DNA of 9,587 bases from NCBI GenBank assembly GCA_002420305.1, contig DIHT01000183.1, forward strand, positions 1 through 9,587, given 5' to 3'. Shown in pieces: positions 7,421 through 9,587 of the stretch (positions are counted from its first letter, which is position 1; each line of letters opens with the position of its first letter). The notes beneath the pieces were generated by a model. That model ran no database searches. It worked only from the letters and a program-made list of their open reading frames with translations, and was not told the DNA's origin. The stretch is from Akkermansiaceae bacterium UBA5689. GTDB taxonomy: Bacteria; Verrucomicrobiota; Verrucomicrobiia; Verrucomicrobiales; Akkermansiaceae. Position numbers and translations under genes: made by a program.

Positions 7421-8845
7421 CTACTGGTTGGCCTTCTTCTTGGGGGCCTTGCGTTTTCGGGGCGCGCCACTCCTCGCAGGATCGGCATTGACTGTCGGAA
7501 GCCATCTGGCGAGCTGTTTCTTAACTGGCGCTAGCTCCTTTTTTGCAGCGAGATTAGTCCACTCGTTGGGATCGGTCTGTAGATCGTAAAGCTCTTCGGA
7601 TCCCTCATAGTAGCGGATGTAGCGATAACGTTCTGTTCGGACAGCGTGATTGTTTTTGCCATGGGTGGTAAGGGCCGGCCTTTGCCACTGGGCGTTCGGA
7701 TCCATGAGAAGAGGGGCAAGGCTTGCTCCCTCGAGGGCTCCCCTTTTGGGCAAGCCGCAGAGATCGATAAGAGTGGGATAGATGCTGAGAAGCTCAGTAG
7801 GCCGGCTGCAACGCGTTCCTTTATTCATGGCAGGAGCGGAGATGATGAAGGGGACTCTGGTAGCGCGTTCCCAGAGCGATTGCTTGGCCCAGCGCTCTTT
7901 TTCTCCAAGGAAAAACCCGTGGTCTGAGTAAAGGACAACCACCGTATTTCCGGCGTGCGGACTCCCTTCAATAGCATCCAGCAGCCGCCCGACTTGCTCG
8001 TCGGTCGAGCGCACGCAGGCCAGATAGGATCGTACGGCGTTCTTCCAGTGACCACCCTTGACGAACCAATCATGCGTAGGCGCAGCAGGGGCGATGGTCA
8101 GCTCATTGACAATCTCCGGCAGATCATCTCGGTCGCCAGCCTTTATGGGAGGAAGATTGACTTCAGCTTTCGGAATCTCCTGGAAGACTCGGGCTGGAGA
8201 ATAGAAAGGAACGTGGGGCCGGTAGAAGCCGACTGCGAGGAAGAAGGGCTTATTGTGACTGGCGTTAATTTGCTCGATGGCCCAGCTCGCGTCGGCTCGG
8301 TCTTGAAAGAAGTCTTCTTTGTAGGTCTGGGGCCCGAAGTCCCAGAGCCCTTTCAGGTCCTTGATGAGCCGGACGTCCCGCTCGAGGCGTTGCCCTGGGC
8401 GGGGACCTACGATGTCGAAGTCTCCTGGGGGAAGGCCAGAGCCATGGTAGATCTTGCCTGTTGTGAGGGTGAGGTATCCATTGGCGGCAAAGTGGCGCGC
8501 CATCGTCACGTGATTTTTCAGAGCTGGAACAGTCCAAGGCCGGGGAGCGTTCATGTAGACCCCTGAAGTCGAGGGCCGCAATCCATACATGATACTGGTC
8601 CGGGAGGGATTGCAGATGGGGGCCTGACAGTGAGCGTTAGTGAAAAGCACTCCGTTCCGGGCGAGGCGATCAATGTGGGGCGTTCGAGTGTCTGGATGTC
8701 CTCCCAGACAGCCAACCCAGTCATTGAGGTCGTCTATGGCGATCAGGAGGACATTGGGTTTTCCTTCTGGGCTGGCTCCCTCGCACGGTTGCGCGAAAGG
8801 AAACGATAGCAAGGCGCACACGGAGGCGGTAAGGAGTCTATTCAT
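7421..8845 (-). CDS. Sulfatase E, family S1, iduronate-2-sulfatase-like, secreted
   Basis: A complete 474-residue sulfatase. The signal peptide covers about residues 1-24. Metal ligands D38-D39 lie in LIAIDDLNDW, a sequence typical of the iduronate-2-sulfatase (IDS) group. The formylglycine motif is C78-N-P-S-R82, followed by TSIMYGLRPSTSGVY; then TGKIYHGSG (129-137, K131 and H134), the IDS-type stretch GFYRPHVPF (206-214, H211), YSDHGFFLGE (D308, H309) and K321 before LWERATRVPFI. The length and motif order fit the IDS group, which in bacteria removes 2-O-sulfates from uronic acids, but also acts on other sugars. A lysine/arginine-rich tail (about 458-474, RKRKAPKKK) follows the sulfatase fold. 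It lies between sulfatases F and D in the same direction, with gaps of 127 and 116 bp, so a loose operon is possible. Confidence 0.95.
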   Translation of the reverse strand: MNRLLTASVCALLSFPFAQPCEGASPEGKPNVLLIAIDDLNDWVGCLGGHPDTRTPHIDRLARNGVLFTNAHCQAPICNPSRTSIMYGLRPSTSGVYMNAPRPWTVPALKNHVTMARHFAANGYLTLTTGKIYHGSGLPPGDFDIVGPRPGQRLERDVRLIKDLKGLWDFGPQTYKEDFFQDRADASWAIEQINASHNKPFFLAVGFYRPHVPFYSPARVFQEIPKAEVNLPPIKAGDRDDLPEIVNELTIAPAAPTHDWFVKGGHWKNAVRSYLACVRSTDEQVGRLLDAIEGSPHAGNTVVVLYSDHGFFLGEKERWAKQSLWERATRVPFIISAPAMNKGTRCSRPTELLSIYPTLIDLCGLPKRGALEGASLAPLLMDPNAQWQRPALTTHGKNNHAVRTERYRYIRYYEGSEELYDLQTDPNEWTNLAAKKELAPVKKQLARWLPTVNADPARSGAPRKRKAPKKKANQ

Positions 8846-8941
8846 TTGAGTTCAGGTGTTTTCGGCCAGAAGTAGTTGGAGCGTATCAAGAATCACGAAT
8901 CATGCGGTTTCCTGTGATAGCCGCTACCCAAACACATTCAA

Positions 8942-8969
8942 CCTGTCTTGCTGCTCTGACAGGGAGCAG
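8942..8969 (-). terminator. Weak stem-loop just after sulfatase F
   Basis: In the direction of sulfatase F, CTGCTC (8964-8969) and GAGCAG (8951-8956) can form a 6-bp stem around a 7-nt loop, starting three bases after the stop codon. A competing 6-bp pairing of CCTGTC (8958-8963) with GACAGG (8942-8947) overlaps it. No run of T follows, so a Rho-independent terminator is doubtful. Confidence 0.25.
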
Positions 8970-8972
8970 GAG

Positions 8973-9587
8973 TCATGGAGCCACCTTCGGCCCCGGCCAC
9001 CAGGCGGCGAGCCGCGCACTGAGTTCCTTGACTTTATCCGCGTGCTTGGCGGCGAGGTCGGTTTCTTCGGCAGGATCTTTGCTCAGGTTATAGAGCTCAG
9101 CAGCCTTGCCGGGGACCGGTCCGCTGTGGTGCAGAAGCAATTTCCAATCCCCTGCCACGACATAGCGGGTCTGCACACTGAGGGTAGGCCGGGCGACATC
9201 GAAGATGTCATGAGCATACGCGGCTCCGAAGATGGCGTTGCGCTTAATAAGGGCCTCGCGGTCTCGCAGGTCGATCCCCTTCATCGAGGGGGGCACGGGC
9301 AGGCCGCAGGCCTTCAGGATGGTAGGGGGCAGATCGATGGAGCTCACGAGGGTCTCTTCATCGAATTTCTGGGCGATCTGGCCTGGCCAGCGGACCATCA
9401 CAGGGGTTCGGATGCCTCCCTCATTGGGAGAGCGCTTGGATCGCGGGGCGTAGCGGCCGCTGTTGGCACTTTGAATCCAGCCGTTGTCGGTAACGTAGAG
9501 GACGATCGTGTTTTCCCGCAGCCCCTCGTCGTCAAGGTGAGCGAGTAATTCACCGCAGGTCTCATCGAACCACTCGCACATCGCCCA
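8973..9587 (-). CDS. Sulfatase F, family S1 (N-terminal part beyond right edge)
   Basis: C-terminal 204 residues of a sulfatase whose start, signal peptide and formylglycine motif lie outside the window. What is visible is typical: a helix ending RENTIVLYVTDNGW with the second pair of metal ligands (D34-N35 counted from the edge), the loop RYAPRSKRSPNEGGIRTP with the substrate-binding lysine K51, then VMVRWPG, the helix SSIDLPPTILKACGLP, and the C-terminal substrate-side segment ending ELYNLSKDPAEETDLA. The reading frame is open to the edge; the first in-window ATG (9581) is internal to the domain, not the start. The gene lies 127 bp upstream of sulfatase E on the same strand. The TDNGW and RSKRSP...GGIRTP context resembles arylsulfatase A-like PVC enzymes; the subfamily is not certain. 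Confidence 0.93.
   Translation of the reverse strand, partial: WAMCEWFDETCGELLAHLDDEGLRENTIVLYVTDNGWIQSANSGRYAPRSKRSPNEGGIRTPVMVRWPGQIAQKFDEETLVSSIDLPPTILKACGLPVPPSMKGIDLRDREALIKRNAIFGAAYAHDIFDVARPTLSVQTRYVVAGDWKLLLHHSGPVPGKAAELYNLSKDPAEETDLAAKHADKVKELSARLAAWWPGPKVAP

Noticed and set aside
7305..7505. N-terminal extension of sulfatase D overlapping the end of sulfatase E
   Set aside because: The frame is open by chance opposite the E coding sequence; the signal peptide begins at the ATG at 7304, and the extension has no secretion or domain features.
7955..8566. Plus-strand ORF of 203 codons opposite sulfatase E
   Set aside because: Shadow of the conserved sulfatase frame; no domain or composition typical of a real protein.
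8856..9548. Plus-strand ORF of 230 codons opposite sulfatase F
   Set aside because: The opposite strand encodes conserved sulfatase motifs; this frame has no recognisable features.

Overview
The window is a dense cluster of family S1 (type I, formylglycine-dependent) sulfatases. By eye the DNA is moderately GC-rich. Six sulfatase genes fit in 9.6 kb, almost all with an N-terminal secretion signal, and none of the translation starts has a well-placed Shine-Dalgarno sequence. This combination is most typical of the PVC bacteria (Verrucomicrobiota, Kiritimatiellota, Planctomycetota), many of which degrade sulfated algal or animal polysaccharides. The phylum is an inference; no rRNA or marker gene is present.

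Layout from left to right: (A) the N-terminal 289 codons of a sulfatase on the minus strand, cut off by the left edge (1-868); a divergent calcineurin-like metallophosphatase on the plus strand (943-1620); a convergent pRiA4b ORF-3-like protein on the minus strand (1630-2163); (B) a heparan N-sulfatase-like (SGSH-like) sulfatase on the minus strand (2241-3857); (C) a divergent second SGSH-like sulfatase with a C-terminal HEAT-repeat domain on the plus strand (3990-5843); (D) a sulfatase with a CWASR active-site motif on the minus strand (5877-7304); (E) an iduronate-2-sulfatase-like enzyme on the minus strand (7421-8845); and (F) the C-terminal 204 residues of a further sulfatase on the minus strand, cut off by the right edge (8973-9587). 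No gap between genes exceeds 132 bp.

How the genes work together: the six sulfatases differ clearly in active-site motif (CSTSR, CSPSR, CSAAR, CWASR, CNPSR; not visible for F) and in the sequence around their metal ligands. They therefore look like enzymes for different sulfate positions or sugars rather than recent tandem copies. The simplest reading is stepwise desulfation of a complex sulfated polysaccharide outside the cytoplasm. No glycoside hydrolase, polysaccharide lyase, transporter, regulator or formylglycine-generating enzyme lies in the window, so the substrate cannot be named. The metallophosphatase and the pRiA4b-type protein have no signal peptide and are probably cytoplasmic; any link to sulfatase function is unproven.

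I found no convincing RNA gene, CRISPR array, insertion sequence or attachment site. The less ordinary points are the variant CSTSR motif of A, the HEAT fusion in C, the start codon of C lying in an inverted repeat with a six-codon upstream ORF, and the two unrelated housekeeping-type genes inside the sulfatase cluster.
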